A stretch of 44,726 nucleotides of DNA from NCBI GenBank assembly GCA_024641855.1, contig JAHECG010000014.1:1-44726 (forward strand), written 5' to 3'. Below the pieces are notes generated by a model, which saw only the letters and a program-made list of their open reading frames with translations, searched no databases and was not told where the DNA came from. Both the position numbers and the translations under genes were made by a program. The stretch comes from Betaproteobacteria bacterium (GTDB taxonomy: Bacteria; Pseudomonadota; Gammaproteobacteria; Burkholderiales; Thiobacteraceae). Below are positions 34,515-42,789 of this stretch, piece by piece (position 1 is the stretch's first letter; each line of letters opens with the position of its first letter).

Positions 34515-35216
34515 ATGATGTTAGCCATACTGAACAGCTGCTCAAAATTTATACAGAGGCAAATTAAGCAAGACTGCTGCTTATGTGGAACGGCTAGCGG
34601 CACGCACTTAGTTTGTGCCGCCTGCCATGAGAGCTTGCCGCGCCATAGCCTGGCTTGTCCGGTATGCGCCGCGCCCGGTAGCAGCGAAGTCTGTGGCGAA
34701 TGTCTGAAACACCCACCCGCCTTCGATCGCACCAGCGCTGCGCTCGATTACACCTTCCCCGTCGATAAATTGATCCAAGCGTATAAGTACCATCACCAAC
34801 TTGCCCTAGCGCACCTGTTCGGCGCACTATTAAGTCGAACTGTGCGTGAACAACCTCGACCGGACATCATCATCCCCATGCCCTTACATCCGATACGCCT
34901 GCGCGAACGTGGCTTCAATCAAGCGCATGAAATCGCCAAGCACCTCAACAAAGACTTAGGGGTGCCACTGGCCGCTCAACGACTGCACCGCGTTGTGAAC
35001 ACCGTATCGCAAGCCACCTTGGATTGGGAGGCCCGCAAGAAAAACATGAAGGGAGCATTCGCTTGCGATGCGCCGTTAAATGGCCAGCACATCGTGTTAA
35101 TCGACGACGTGATGACCAGCGGCGCAACGCTGAATGCGGCCGCAAAAACGTTGAAGCACGCAGGCGCTGCGCAAGTCAGCTTATGGGTTGTTGCCCGCGC
35201 CTTGCCGCATCATTAA
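34515..35216 (+). CDS. ComF family phosphoribosyltransferase-like protein
   Basis: This 233-residue ComF-family protein has an N-terminal zinc-binding region with several CxxC pairs (CCLCG, CAAC, CPVC, CGEC) and a type I phosphoribosyltransferase domain with PRPP motif VLIDDVMTSGATL. ComF proteins take part in DNA uptake or single-strand handling during natural transformation in some bacteria. In others they are simply conserved neighbours of bio genes, as here. With the pilBCD genes in the same window, competence is possible but unproven. The start could be either of two adjacent ATGs (34515 or 34518). Confidence 0.92.
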   Translation: MMLAILNSCSKFIQRQIKQDCCLCGTASGTHLVCAACHESLPRHSLACPVCAAPGSSEVCGECLKHPPAFDRTSAALDYTFPVDKLIQAYKYHHQLALAHLFGALLSRTVREQPRPDIIIPMPLHPIRLRERGFNQAHEIAKHLNKDLGVPLAAQRLHRVVNTVSQATLDWEARKKNMKGAFACDAPLNGQHIVLIDDVMTSGATLNAAAKTLKHAGAAQVSLWVVARALPHH

Positions 35217-35233
35217 TCGGATACTCGAACGGT

Positions 35234-35425
35234 ATGAATCACAAATTAGTCGATGAGCGCGTAACACTGATCTGCGAACTCGGTTGCACACGGGTACGTG
35301 AAGTTATTTCAGACCTTCAACAGGGCCGCACCAGCCCAGAAATAGAAAACACGCGGCCAGAAGAACAGGCGCAAATCTTGCTGCAACTACAAACCATTAT
35401 GGCGGTGTATGACACTTCGCACTAA
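35234..35425 (+). CDS. Small uncharacterised protein (63 residues)
   Basis: This frame between comF and the CLC gene reads MNHKLVDERVTLICELGCTR and ends in QTIMAVYDTSH. It has no membrane segment, the composition is ordinary and the frame is helical in character. I recognise no family with certainty. It looks coding because it fits the gap, follows comF by 17 bp and has protein-like composition. No clear ribosome binding site is present. Confidence 0.6.
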   Translation: MNHKLVDERVTLICELGCTRVREVISDLQQGRTSPEIENTRPEEQAQILLQLQTIMAVYDTSH

Positions 35426-35469
35426 TGCGCGAGCGCCATCTTCGCCCGTCTTTATCCACTTGAGTTTTC

Positions 35470-36774
35470 ATGCCTAAACGTTTTCTCCGCCGCACCAAAC
35501 ATTCCTGGTTTTCGCCTTTACTCTGGCGCAGACGCATTATCTTTTGGAGTGGGGCCATCGCGGTCGGACTTATCGCCGTACTCTTCGCCATGGGCAGTGA
35601 GCATGCGCATCATGGCTTTCAATATCTCATCGGCGTTTCGCCCTGGTTGCCATTTTTGGTGACGCCGCTCGGCTTTGTTGCCATCGCTTACATCACGCGC
35701 CGCTTCTTTCCGGGTTCGCAAGGATCAGGCATTCCGCAAACCATAGCCGCGCTGCAAATCAAAGATCACGCCCTACGCAACAAATTACTCTCGCTGCGCA
35801 TCGCTGCCAGCAAAGTTTTTCTGACCTTGCTGGCGCTGCTCTGCGGCGCCTCCGTCGGCCGCGAAGGCCCAACGGTGCAAGTCGGCGCATCCATCCTGCA
35901 CGCGGTCGGCGTCCTGGGTAAATTTTCGCGCGTCGAAGCGGAACGCGCCTTAATCATCGCCGGTGGCGCTGCCGGTGTTGCGGCCGCATTCAACACGCCG
36001 CTGGCGGGGATCGTCTTCGCCATCGAAGAGATGAGTCGCTCCTTGGAAGAGCGCGTCAGCGGTACCGTACTCACCGCCGTCATCATCGCCGGCATCATCT
36101 CGCTCTCCATGTTGGGGAATTACACCTATTTTGGACATACCAGCTCCTCGTTTTCACTCAAAACCGGTTGGCTCGCCCCCCTGGCTTGCGGCCTGGTCGG
36201 TGGTCTGCTGGGCGGCCTTTTCAGTCGCACTTTGATCTTGCTGTCGCGCGGTTGGCCGGGACGACTCGGCACGCTCATGCGCGAACACCCGTTATGGACA
36301 GCGGCCATCTGTGGCCTATTGTTGGCAGTCGTTGGCATCCTTTCCAGCAACACAATTTACGGCACTGGATATTACGAAGCCAAAGCCATTTTAGAAGGTA
36401 CAGCGGATACGTCTGTGGCGTATGGAATCATGAAATTACTCGCCACCATCCTGTCCTACGCGAGCGGGATTCCCGGCGGGATTTTTGCGCCATCGCTGGC
36501 GGTCGGCGCAGGACTCGGACTAGATTTGAGCCATTTATTTCCAGCGCTTTCCGTCGGCAGTATCGTGTTGATGACGATGGTGGCTTACTTCGCCGGCGTG
36601 GTGCAGGCACCCATCACCGCGTTCGTCATCGTGATGGAAATGACTGACAATCACGAAATGATTATTCCACTGATGGTGGCCGCCATGGTGGCGCATGCCG
36701 TTTCCAAATTGGTGTGCCCAACGCCCTTATACCGATCCTTGGCAATCAACTTTCTACCTCGGCATAAGCACTAA
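35470..36774 (+). CDS. CLC family chloride/proton antiporter
   Basis: CLC proteins move chloride across the inner membrane as homodimers. The 434-residue protein has the selectivity and gating motifs GSQGSGIPQ, GREGPTVQVGAS and GGIFAPSLAVGAG. The gating Glu of GREGP is present, as is the internal proton-pathway Glu equivalent in GIVFAIEEMSRS. It is therefore more likely a proton-coupled antiporter than a passive channel. No C-terminal CBS domains are fused. It may help in acid or ionic stress. It follows the small 63-residue gene by 44 bp and converges on mtgA. Confidence 0.93.
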   Translation: MPKRFLRRTKHSWFSPLLWRRRIIFWSGAIAVGLIAVLFAMGSEHAHHGFQYLIGVSPWLPFLVTPLGFVAIAYITRRFFPGSQGSGIPQTIAALQIKDHALRNKLLSLRIAASKVFLTLLALLCGASVGREGPTVQVGASILHAVGVLGKFSRVEAERALIIAGGAAGVAAAFNTPLAGIVFAIEEMSRSLEERVSGTVLTAVIIAGIISLSMLGNYTYFGHTSSSFSLKTGWLAPLACGLVGGLLGGLFSRTLILLSRGWPGRLGTLMREHPLWTAAICGLLLAVVGILSSNTIYGTGYYEAKAILEGTADTSVAYGIMKLLATILSYASGIPGGIFAPSLAVGAGLGLDLSHLFPALSVGSIVLMTMVAYFAGVVQAPITAFVIVMEMTDNHEMIIPLMVAAMVAHAVSKLVCPTPLYRSLAINFLPRHKH

Positions 36775-36785
36775 ACACAAGCGCT

Positions 36786-37490
36786 TTACTTGGGTACCGC
36801 CACTTGATACATGCGCGCCTCAATGGTGGCCGCATGCCGCGCGATGTACGGTGAGTTGGGGCGCTTTTCAAAATAGCGCGGACGCGGCACGATCGCCGCC
36901 AAACGCGCCGCTTGCGCCGGACCAAGATTCGCCGCACTGGTTTTGTAATAGCGCCGTGCGGCGGCTTCCGCCCCGTACACGCCGTCGCCCCATTCGATCA
37001 CATTCAGATAAATTTCCAGAATACGGCGCTTCGGCATCATCTTTTCCAACATCAAAGTGATTACCGCTTCTTGGCCTTTGCGGATATAAGAGCGTTCGCC
37101 GGAAAGAAATAAATTCTTCGCCAACTGTTGGCTGATGGTGGAACCACCCGCCACGACTTTGCCCTTTTTCTCATTCTTCTTCAGCGCTTTCTCGATGCCT
37201 TCGATATCGAAACCTTCATGCTCCAAAAATTTGGAATCTTCCGCAGCAATCAACGCCCGCTTCAAATGAATCGAGATTTTTTCGTAGGGCACCCATTTTT
37301 GCTTGAGCTCGGCATCATCCCCCATCTTCTCTTGCAACACCGCCAAGCGTTGCTCCATGAACGCCGTCCGACTCGGGTTATGGCCGACGTACCACCACAC
37401 ATGCAAAAAGAACCAGAGTTGCACCAACAAAACCAACGCAACCGCAAGCGCAAACGCACGCCAAATCCAGCGCCAGATTGTTTTTAACAT
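36786..37490 (-). CDS. mtgA: Monofunctional peptidoglycan transglycosylase MtgA
   Basis: MtgA polymerises lipid II into glycan strands at the outer face of the inner membrane. The 234-residue protein has one N-terminal membrane anchor (FALAVALVLLVQLWFFLHVWW) and a GT51 domain with ALIAAEDSKFLEHEGFD (catalytic Glu), GGSTISQQLAKNLFL, KGQEAVITLMLEKMMPKRRILEIYLN and the later AARRYYKTSAANL. There is no transpeptidase domain. It follows aroE by about 25 bp, in the usual aroE-mtgA order. Confidence 0.96.
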   Translation of the reverse strand: MLKTIWRWIWRAFALAVALVLLVQLWFFLHVWWYVGHNPSRTAFMEQRLAVLQEKMGDDAELKQKWVPYEKISIHLKRALIAAEDSKFLEHEGFDIEGIEKALKKNEKKGKVVAGGSTISQQLAKNLFLSGERSYIRKGQEAVITLMLEKMMPKRRILEIYLNVIEWGDGVYGAEAAARRYYKTSAANLGPAQAARLAAIVPRPRYFEKRPNSPYIARHAATIEARMYQVAVPK

Positions 37491-37515
37491 TTTGGGTTCA
37501 CAAATTCAGTCGCTA

Positions 37516-38331
37516 CTAGGATTTTCTTAATCGCTCAATCACAGGCCGCGTCTGTGGCCGCACCTCACGCCACACATAAAACGCCTCAGCAGCTTGCTCC
37601 ACCAGCATGCCTAGACCATCGGCCAAGGTTTGCGCCTTATTGGCCTCGGCAAACGCCAAAAACGGCGTGAGCCCTTTGCCGTACATCATATCGTAGGCCA
37701 ACGCACCGGGTGCCATGATACGCGGCGGCAATGGCGGCAGTTCATCATTGAGACTACTGGAAGTTGCATTGATCACCAGATCGTAGCGATCGCCCGCAAG
37801 GCCGACATAATCGCTGGCGCGCACAGTCCCATGCGCCGCGAAATGCTGCGCAAGATCCTGCGCTTTTTGCGGTGTGCGATTAGCAATGGTCAGTGACTGC
37901 GGTTTGCACATGAGCAGCGGCAATAAGACACCACGCGCTGCACCGCCCGCCCCCATCAATAGCACATCTTTTCCCGCGATTTTGAAACCCAAATTGTGCT
38001 CGATATCGCGCACCAAGCCGGCGCCGTCGGTGTTATCGCCCAGCACGCTGATCCCGTCAAATATCAACGTATTGACGGCTTGCGCGTGCCGCGCACGCTC
38101 GGTCAAATTTTGAGCATATTGGAAAGCTTCGAGCTTGAACGGCACGGTCACATTGATGCCGCGCCCGTCTCCAACACGAAACGCATCAACCGCTGGTGCA
38201 AATCCATCTAGCGCAACCAGCACTGCGGCATAGGTCAGATCTTGCCCGGTCTGCCGAGCGAACTCGGCGTGGATCTGCGGCGATTTACTGTGGGAAATGG
38301 GATTACCGAATACGGCGTAGCGATCAGGCAT
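37516..38331 (-). CDS. aroE: Shikimate dehydrogenase (NADP+)
   Basis: AroE reduces 3-dehydroshikimate to shikimate in aromatic amino acid synthesis. The 271-residue protein opens MPDRYAVFGNPISHSKSP and has the catalytic Lys in NVTVPFKLEA, the paired Asp in LGDNTDGAGL, and the NADP-binding loop MGAGGAARG. The start is fixed by homology and by an in-frame stop three codons upstream. There is no recognisable Shine-Dalgarno sequence. The bases just before the ATG belong to a GGCGTCA repeat element. Confidence 0.96.
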   Translation of the reverse strand: MPDRYAVFGNPISHSKSPQIHAEFARQTGQDLTYAAVLVALDGFAPAVDAFRVGDGRGINVTVPFKLEAFQYAQNLTERARHAQAVNTLIFDGISVLGDNTDGAGLVRDIEHNLGFKIAGKDVLLMGAGGAARGVLLPLLMCKPQSLTIANRTPQKAQDLAQHFAAHGTVRASDYVGLAGDRYDLVINATSSSLNDELPPLPPRIMAPGALAYDMMYGKGLTPFLAFAEANKAQTLADGLGMLVEQAAEAFYVWREVRPQTRPVIERLRKS

Positions 38332-38333
38332 CG

Positions 38334-38412
38334 GGCGTCAGGCGTCAGGCGTCAGGGAATCGCATTTTAACTCAAGGCTCGTCACTTTATCCGGCGCCTG
38401 ACGCCTGACGCC
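38334..38412. repeat. GGCGTCA tandem repeat with inverted copy, abutting the aroE start
   Basis: Three tandem GGCGTCA heptamers (38334-38354) face an inverted pair of TGACGCC heptamers (38399-38412) across about 43 bases. The two sides can pair over 18 perfect base pairs (38334-38351 with 38395-38412). The element fills almost all of the 87-bp gap between the rhodanese stop and the aroE ATG. It resembles a dispersed palindromic repeat. Confidence 0.9.
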
Positions 38413-38418
38413 TAAATA

Positions 38419-38871
38419 CTAACTCTGCATCCAAGGCAATCCCGCATTCTTCCAGCCATTCACATTGCGTTGCTGGGAAGCTTTTTCACGATCGCCCTCA
38501 AAACCTTCCAAGACGTTGTAACACTCCAAAAATCCGGACTGGGCCGCAGCTTCGGCGGCTTTGTGCGAACGTGCACCATTGCGACAGATAAATAAGGTGA
38601 GCGCCTCATGATCCACCAACTGCTTCAGTTGCAGCATGAAATTCGGGTTTGGATGCCAACCCGGGTACGTGAGCCATTCTACTTGCACACTATGGGGAAT
38701 CACGCCCACTAAATCCCATTCGGCACGTGCGCGCACATCTACCAACTTGGCTTGTGGCGCCAGCGTTAAAATCAGCCCGGCTTCTTGTGGGGTTAATGCC
38801 CCGTGATACGGTAAATTCGCTTGTGTTGCGCGCTCCTGACCCCGCGCCAAAATCTCACTGATAGAACCCAT
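38419..38871 (-). CDS. Rhodanese-like domain protein
   Basis: This 150-residue single-domain rhodanese has LVDVRARAEWDLVGVIPHS, the WLTYPGWHPNPNF segment seen in one bacterial subgroup, and the active-site loop CRNGARS, whose Cys would carry a persulfide. It could act in sulfur transfer or thiosulfate/cyanide chemistry, but the substrate cannot be inferred. It is upstream of aroE on the same strand and divergent from the CDF transporter. Confidence 0.9.
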   Translation of the reverse strand: MGSISEILARGQERATQANLPYHGALTPQEAGLILTLAPQAKLVDVRARAEWDLVGVIPHSVQVEWLTYPGWHPNPNFMLQLKQLVDHEALTLFICRNGARSHKAAEAAAQSGFLECYNVLEGFEGDREKASQQRNVNGWKNAGLPWMQS

Positions 38872-38938
38872 CGCAGATATTCCTTAGTGCACCCTGATAG
38901 AATGGGAGTATAGACAGTATTTTCAGAGCGAGCGCATC

Positions 38939-40135
38939 TTGAGTTCTAACCACCCCCACTCCCACGCCCATCAGCATACCCACCGTTATAACGAGACCAA
39001 GAAATCCACGATGGTCAGCGTCTGGGTTAATCTCGTACTCACCGTACTGCAAATCGTGGTGGGTTATTTTGGTCGTTCGCAAGCCTTGGTTGCCGACGGC
39101 CTACACTCGCTATCCGATTTGATCGCCGATTTTTTAGTGTTGTACGCCAACCGCAAAAGCCATCGCTCCGCCGATGTCACACATCCCTACGGTCATGCAC
39201 GGATTGAAACTGCTGCGACCTTTTTACTTGGCGTGATGTTAGTCGCACTTGGCGTGGGCTTGCTGTGGAATGCCGGACTCAAACTGCAAGATCCAACCGC
39301 TATTCGATCCGTGCATGTCGCCACGCTGTACATCGCATTACTCACACTCATCAGCAAGGAAATGCTGTTCCGCTACATGTTGGCCATCGCCAAACGCTTG
39401 CGCTCGCAAATGCTGATCGCTAATGCCTGGCATGCGCGATCCGATGCTGCTTCGTCGTTGGTCGTACTCATTGGTATTGGCGGCAATCTCATGGGTATGC
39501 GCTTTCTCGACTTGATCGCCGCCGTGCTGGTGGCTTTCATGATCGCGCACATGGGTTGGAAAATGGCCTACCAAGCACTGATGGAATTGATCGATACCGC
39601 GCTCGACGAAGAAGAAGTCGACAAAATACGCGCCACGATTAAAGCTACGCCCGGCGTCGTCGGCTTGCATGAACTGCGTACACGTAAAATGGGCGACTCC
39701 GGTTTAGTAGACGCCCATATCCTGGTAGATCCCCGTCTCAGCGTCTCCGAAGGCCACCATATCGCCGAACGCGCTCGCAAACGGGTATTAGATCAGCATG
39801 AGATACTGGATGTACTGGTTCACATCGATCCGGAGGATGACCTGACAGCCAAACCATCCGCACATTTGCCCAGTCGCACGGAATTGATTAGTCGCTTGCA
39901 AGGCGCTTTGCTAGAAGCCTTGCCGACCCCAGAGCGAATTGTGTTGCATTACCTTGATGGCCAAGTGGAAGCCGAGCTATTTTTATCGGACAACTTTTGG
40001 AGCCAAACCGATCAAGTCGTTGAGTTGCATAAACGCTTAGCGCAGTTTTTGCTAGAAGACGAAATATTTAGCGTAGTCCGCCTGCACAAGGTTACGCACC
40101 ATAACGGTGCAAATAAAAGCGATTCTGCACAGTAA
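38939..40135 (+). CDS. Cation diffusion facilitator (CDF) family metal transporter
   Basis: CDF proteins export divalent metals (Zn, Co, Fe, Mn) against protons. The 398-residue protein has a His-rich N terminus (NHPHSHAHQHTHRYNE) and the membrane domain with metal-site motifs DGLHSLSDLIADF and AWHARSDAASS, as well as HPYGHARIET. The cytoplasmic dimerisation domain ends near VLVHIDPEDD. An extra 80 or so residues follow (from about 310), forming a second small domain. The start is a TTG at 38939. An ATG at 39009 is possible but would remove the His-rich part. Metal specificity cannot be decided. The 3' end carries an NtrC-like site for glnA. Confidence 0.9.
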   Translation: MSSNHPHSHAHQHTHRYNETKKSTMVSVWVNLVLTVLQIVVGYFGRSQALVADGLHSLSDLIADFLVLYANRKSHRSADVTHPYGHARIETAATFLLGVMLVALGVGLLWNAGLKLQDPTAIRSVHVATLYIALLTLISKEMLFRYMLAIAKRLRSQMLIANAWHARSDAASSLVVLIGIGGNLMGMRFLDLIAAVLVAFMIAHMGWKMAYQALMELIDTALDEEEVDKIRATIKATPGVVGLHELRTRKMGDSGLVDAHILVDPRLSVSEGHHIAERARKRVLDQHEILDVLVHIDPEDDLTAKPSAHLPSRTELISRLQGALLEALPTPERIVLHYLDGQVEAELFLSDNFWSQTDQVVELHKRLAQFLLEDEIFSVVRLHKVTHHNGANKSDSAQ

Positions 40136-40142
40136 TAGTGCG
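40095..40142. promoter_or_regulatory. Two NtrC-type enhancer sites upstream of glnA
   Basis: CGCACCATAACGGTGCA (40095-40111) and TGCACAGTAATAGTGCG (40126-40142) each match 16 of 17 or nearly so the dyad TGCAC-N7-GTGCA recognised by NtrC. Their centres are 31 bp apart, three helical turns, as in the Escherichia coli glnA enhancer. The first lies wholly within the CDF coding sequence and the second overlaps its stop codon. Confidence 0.7.
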
Positions 40143-40203
40143 CAAGCTTTGCCTACCCGGCAAAAATGGCTTGTGGCATAATGCTTTTCCCTCACTTTAC
40201 GTG

Positions 40204-40218
40204 TGGCATGCATTCTGC
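40204..40218 (+). promoter_or_regulatory. Candidate sigma54 (-24/-12) promoter of glnA
   Basis: TGGCATGCATTCTGC has the invariant GG and GC with ten bases between, and matches TGGCAC-N5-TTGC at eight of ten defined positions. Transcription would start near 40230. That places the two NtrC-like sites at about -127 and -96 and leaves a leader of about 68 bases. Confidence 0.55.
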
Positions 40219-40297
40219 TTTTAGCCTACCTGTTAGCCTTAGGGACTAGGTTTTACCAATTTTATTAACAATCTTTGCGTACTAGAGGAGATTTCAA

Positions 40298-41707
40298 ATG
40301 GCGGTCGCCGACGTAATGAAAATGATCAAGGACAACGAAGTGCGCTTCGTTGACTTCCGCTTCACCGATACCATCGGTAAAGAGCAGCATGTATCCGTGC
40401 CGGTGAGCGCGTTCGACGAAGACAAATTCGAGAGCGGCCACCCCTTCGATGGTTCGTCCATCGCTGGCTGGAAAGGCATTCAAGCTTCCGACATGATCCT
40501 GATGCCGGATCCCGATACCGCCAACATGGACCCGTTCATGGAAGAGGCAACCCTGATCCTGTCTTGCGACGTCATCGAACCGACCGACATGAAGGGCTAT
40601 GACCGCGACCCACGTTCCATCGGCAAGCGCGCTGAAGCCTATTTGAAATCCACCGGCATTGGCGACACCGTATACTTCGGACCCGAACCCGAATTCTTCA
40701 TTTTCGACTCCGTGACCTGGCATGCTGACATGGCTGGCTGCGCGGTCAAAATCAACTCCGAAGAAGCTGCCTGGTCTTCTGGCGAGCAGACCGAAGCCGG
40801 TAACATCGGCCACCGCCCCAAAGTCAAGGGCGGCTACTTCCCCGTTCCGCCGGTCGATTCCTTGCAAGATGTGCGCTCCGCCATGTGCTTGGCGCTGGAA
40901 GAAATGGGCGTTCCGGTTGAAGTGCATCACCACGAAGTGGCGACCGCAGGCCAGTGCGAAATCGGCACCAAATTCAGCACCCTGGTGCAGCGCGGTGACT
41001 GGACGCAGGTTCTGAAATACGTGGTGCACAACGTTGCTCACCAGTATGGCAAAACCGTGACCTTCATGCCTAAGCCCATCGTCGGCGACAACGGCTCCGG
41101 CATGCACGTACATCAATCGATCTGGAAAGACGGTAAAAACCTGTTCGCAGGGAACGGCTACGCTGGCCTGTCCGAAATGGCCTTGTACTACATCGGCGGC
41201 GTTATCAAACACGCTAAAGCACTGAACGCCATCACCAACCCTGGTACCAACTCCTACAAGCGTTTAGTTCCGGGCTTTGAAGCGCCAGTGATGCTGGCCT
41301 ACTCCGCCAAGAACCGTTCCGCTTCGATCCGTATCCCACATGTGGCAAACCCCAAAGGCCGCCGCATCGAAGTGCGTTTCCCGGATCCTTCTGCTAACCC
41401 CTACCTGGCCTTCGCCGCCTTGATGATGGCTGGCCTGGACGGCATCCAGAACAAGATTCACCCCGGCGACGCTGCGGACAAGAACTTGTATGACCTGCCA
41501 CCGGAAGAAGAAGCAAAGATTCCGAAGGTCTGCCACAGCCTGGATATGGCGCTGGAAGCGCTGGACAAAGATCGCGAGTTCCTGACCCGCGGCGGCGTGT
41601 TCAGCAACGACTTCCTCGATGCCTACATCGAACTGAAGATGCAGGACGTGACGCGCATGCGCATGACCACGCATCCGGTTGAGTTCGACATGTACTACAG
41701 CCTGTAA
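40298..41707 (+). CDS. glnA: Glutamine synthetase type I
   Basis: GlnA makes glutamine from glutamate and ammonia with ATP, as a dodecamer. The 469-residue protein has [12 protein letters not shown], the ATP-site motif [16 protein letters not shown], and NRSASIRIP. The adenylylation site is Tyr398 in NLYDLPPEE, so activity is probably controlled by GlnE. TAGAGGAGA precedes the ATG. The upstream region has two NtrC-like sites and a -24/-12 promoter, and a strong terminator follows. Codon use looks biased toward C-ending codons, as expected for a highly expressed gene. Confidence 0.98.
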   Translation: MAVADVMKMIKDNEVRFVDFRFTDTIGKEQHVSVPVSAFDEDKFESGHPFDGSSIAGWKGIQASDMILMPDPDTANMDPFMEEATLILSCDVIEPTDMKGYDRDPRSIGKRAEAYLKSTGIGDTVYFGPEPEFFIFDSVTWHADMAGCAVKINSEEAAWSSGEQTEAGNIGHRPKVKGGYFPVPPVDSLQDVRSAMCLALEEMGVPVEVHHHEVATAGQCEIGTKFSTLVQRGDWTQVLKYVVHNVAHQYGKTVTFMPKPIVGDNGSGMHVHQSIWKDGKNLFAGNGYAGLSEMALYYIGGVIKHAKALNAITNPGTNSYKRLVPGFEAPVMLAYSAKNRSASIRIPHVANPKGRRIEVRFPDPSANPYLAFAALMMAGLDGIQNKIHPGDAADKNLYDLPPEEEAKIPKVCHSLDMALEALDKDREFLTRGGVFSNDFLDAYIELKMQDVTRMRMTTHPVEFDMYYSL

Positions 41708-41726
41708 TTTAGGCGCTTGCAAGATT

Positions 41727-41757
41727 AAAAGGGCGGCTTTAAGCCGCCCTTTTTTTA
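41727..41757 (+). terminator. Intrinsic terminator after glnA
   Basis: AAAAGGGCGGC and GCCGCCCTTTT pair perfectly around a five-base loop, and the stem runs into a tract of seven or more T residues. It lies about 20 bases after the glnA stop. It isolates glnA from the downstream DUF4124 genes. Confidence 0.93.
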
Positions 41758-41840
41758 TTCGCGGTTTGCATGAAATTTAGTTTATTTGCTCAAATAGCGC
41801 ATTGCCAAGCCGATAACACTGACATACACTCGATTTCACT

Positions 41841-42221
41841 ATGAATATTCCGACCTCAACATTCACGCTGCTTTTACTACTAACCTGTGCGCCACTGAAC
41901 GCGCAGCAGATCTACAAATACGTCGATCCACAAGGCAAAGTCACCTATTCCAGCGAACCGATCAAAGGTGGGAAAAAAGTGGAGTTGCCCCCCATCTCCA
42001 CAATTAGCTTGCCCAAACCAACCGAGGCGAAAGTCGAACCCAAGCCTGCGCCTATTATAGATAAAGCCCAGCGGAAAAAAGACTTGCAAGACGCCATCGC
42101 GAACGAAGAGAAAGCGATTGCCAGCGCCAAAACTAAAGCCCAAGCCAGTGAAGTCACAACCCATGAAAAGAAATTGCTCGAACTCAAAACTGAATTGAGC
42201 CACCTGGACGATAAGCCGTGA
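41841..42221 (+). CDS. DUF4124 domain periplasmic protein (first copy)
   Basis: This 126-residue exported protein has a signal peptide (to about LNAQ) and an N-terminal DUF4124 domain (QIYKYVDPQGKVTYSSEPI). A charged, Lys- and Glu-rich helical tail (KKDLQDAIANEEKAIASAKTK) follows, likely coiled coil. The function is unknown. DUF4124 proteins are numerous in beta- and gammaproteobacteria and are thought to be envelope proteins. Its stop overlaps the start of a related gene by four bases. Confidence 0.85.
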   Translation: MNIPTSTFTLLLLLTCAPLNAQQIYKYVDPQGKVTYSSEPIKGGKKVELPPISTISLPKPTEAKVEPKPAPIIDKAQRKKDLQDAIANEEKAIASAKTKAQASEVTTHEKKLLELKTELSHLDDKP

Positions 42222-42664
42222 AATTAAGCCCGATTGTTTTAGTGCTTGCAGCGCTGCATGCCGCACCTGCTGTTGCCGAAATTTACAAGTACGTCGATGA
42301 GAATGGCCGCATCACCTATACGAATATCCCCAAAAAAGGCTCGAAGAAGCTTGATCTCGATCCCATTTCTGCAGCCAAAACGCGCAATAGCACCGGGCCA
42401 GCAGATTTTCCGAAGGTAGACAACCAAACCCAGAAAAAGCGCGACGATTTGCGTAAGCAAATTCTTCAGGACGAACTGACGAATGAAGAAAAGGCCTTAG
42501 TTGATGCACAAAAAGCATTGAAAGAAGGCGAAGCAACGCGCACCGGCGATGAAGCGCGCAACCTCCAAAAATATCTCGACCGTGTTAAAAAACTCAAAGA
42601 TAACGTAAGCTTGCACGAAAGAAATATTGTTGCCCTGAAAAAAGAGTTGGGCGACTTAAAATAA
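42218..42664 (+). CDS. DUF4124 domain periplasmic protein (second copy)
   Basis: This 148-residue paralogue of the preceding gene starts with GTG overlapping its stop (GTGA). It has a signal peptide (to about PAVA), the DUF4124 domain (EIYKYVDENGRITYTNIP) and a longer charged coiled-coil tail (DDLRKQILQDELTNEEKAL). The pair likely arose by tandem duplication and is translationally coupled. No function can be assigned. Confidence 0.85.
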   Translation: MKLSPIVLVLAALHAAPAVAEIYKYVDENGRITYTNIPKKGSKKLDLDPISAAKTRNSTGPADFPKVDNQTQKKRDDLRKQILQDELTNEEKALVDAQKALKEGEATRTGDEARNLQKYLDRVKKLKDNVSLHERNIVALKKELGDLK

Positions 42665-42696
42665 TTCGCGTGCCTTGCTGCGCCTCTCCCCTGTAT

Positions 42697-42711
42697 TGGC
42701 CCGCTTATTGC
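42697..42711 (+). promoter_or_regulatory. Candidate sigma54 (-24/-12) promoter of ntrB
   Basis: TGGCCCGCTTATTGC has GG and GC ten bases apart and fits TGGCAC-N5-TTGC at nine of ten defined positions. It lies about 80 bases before the ntrB start. I see no clear NtrC dyad nearby, so activation from a distance, from the glnA enhancer or by another activator would be needed. Confidence 0.55.
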
Positions 42712-42789
42712 TAAACCTGTAAGGAACCCCGAAGTACTGCACGCAACCGCGCTGCGGACTTTTCGGGAAAGCGACCGGATTGCGTTTGC

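Noticed and set aside
38334-38412. CRISPR-like array
   Set aside because: The repeats are seven bases, directly abutting and inverted, with no spacers and no cas genes.
40265-41212. Long minus-strand frame opposite glnA
   Set aside because: It is an antisense shadow produced by the strong codon bias of glnA and has no protein family features.
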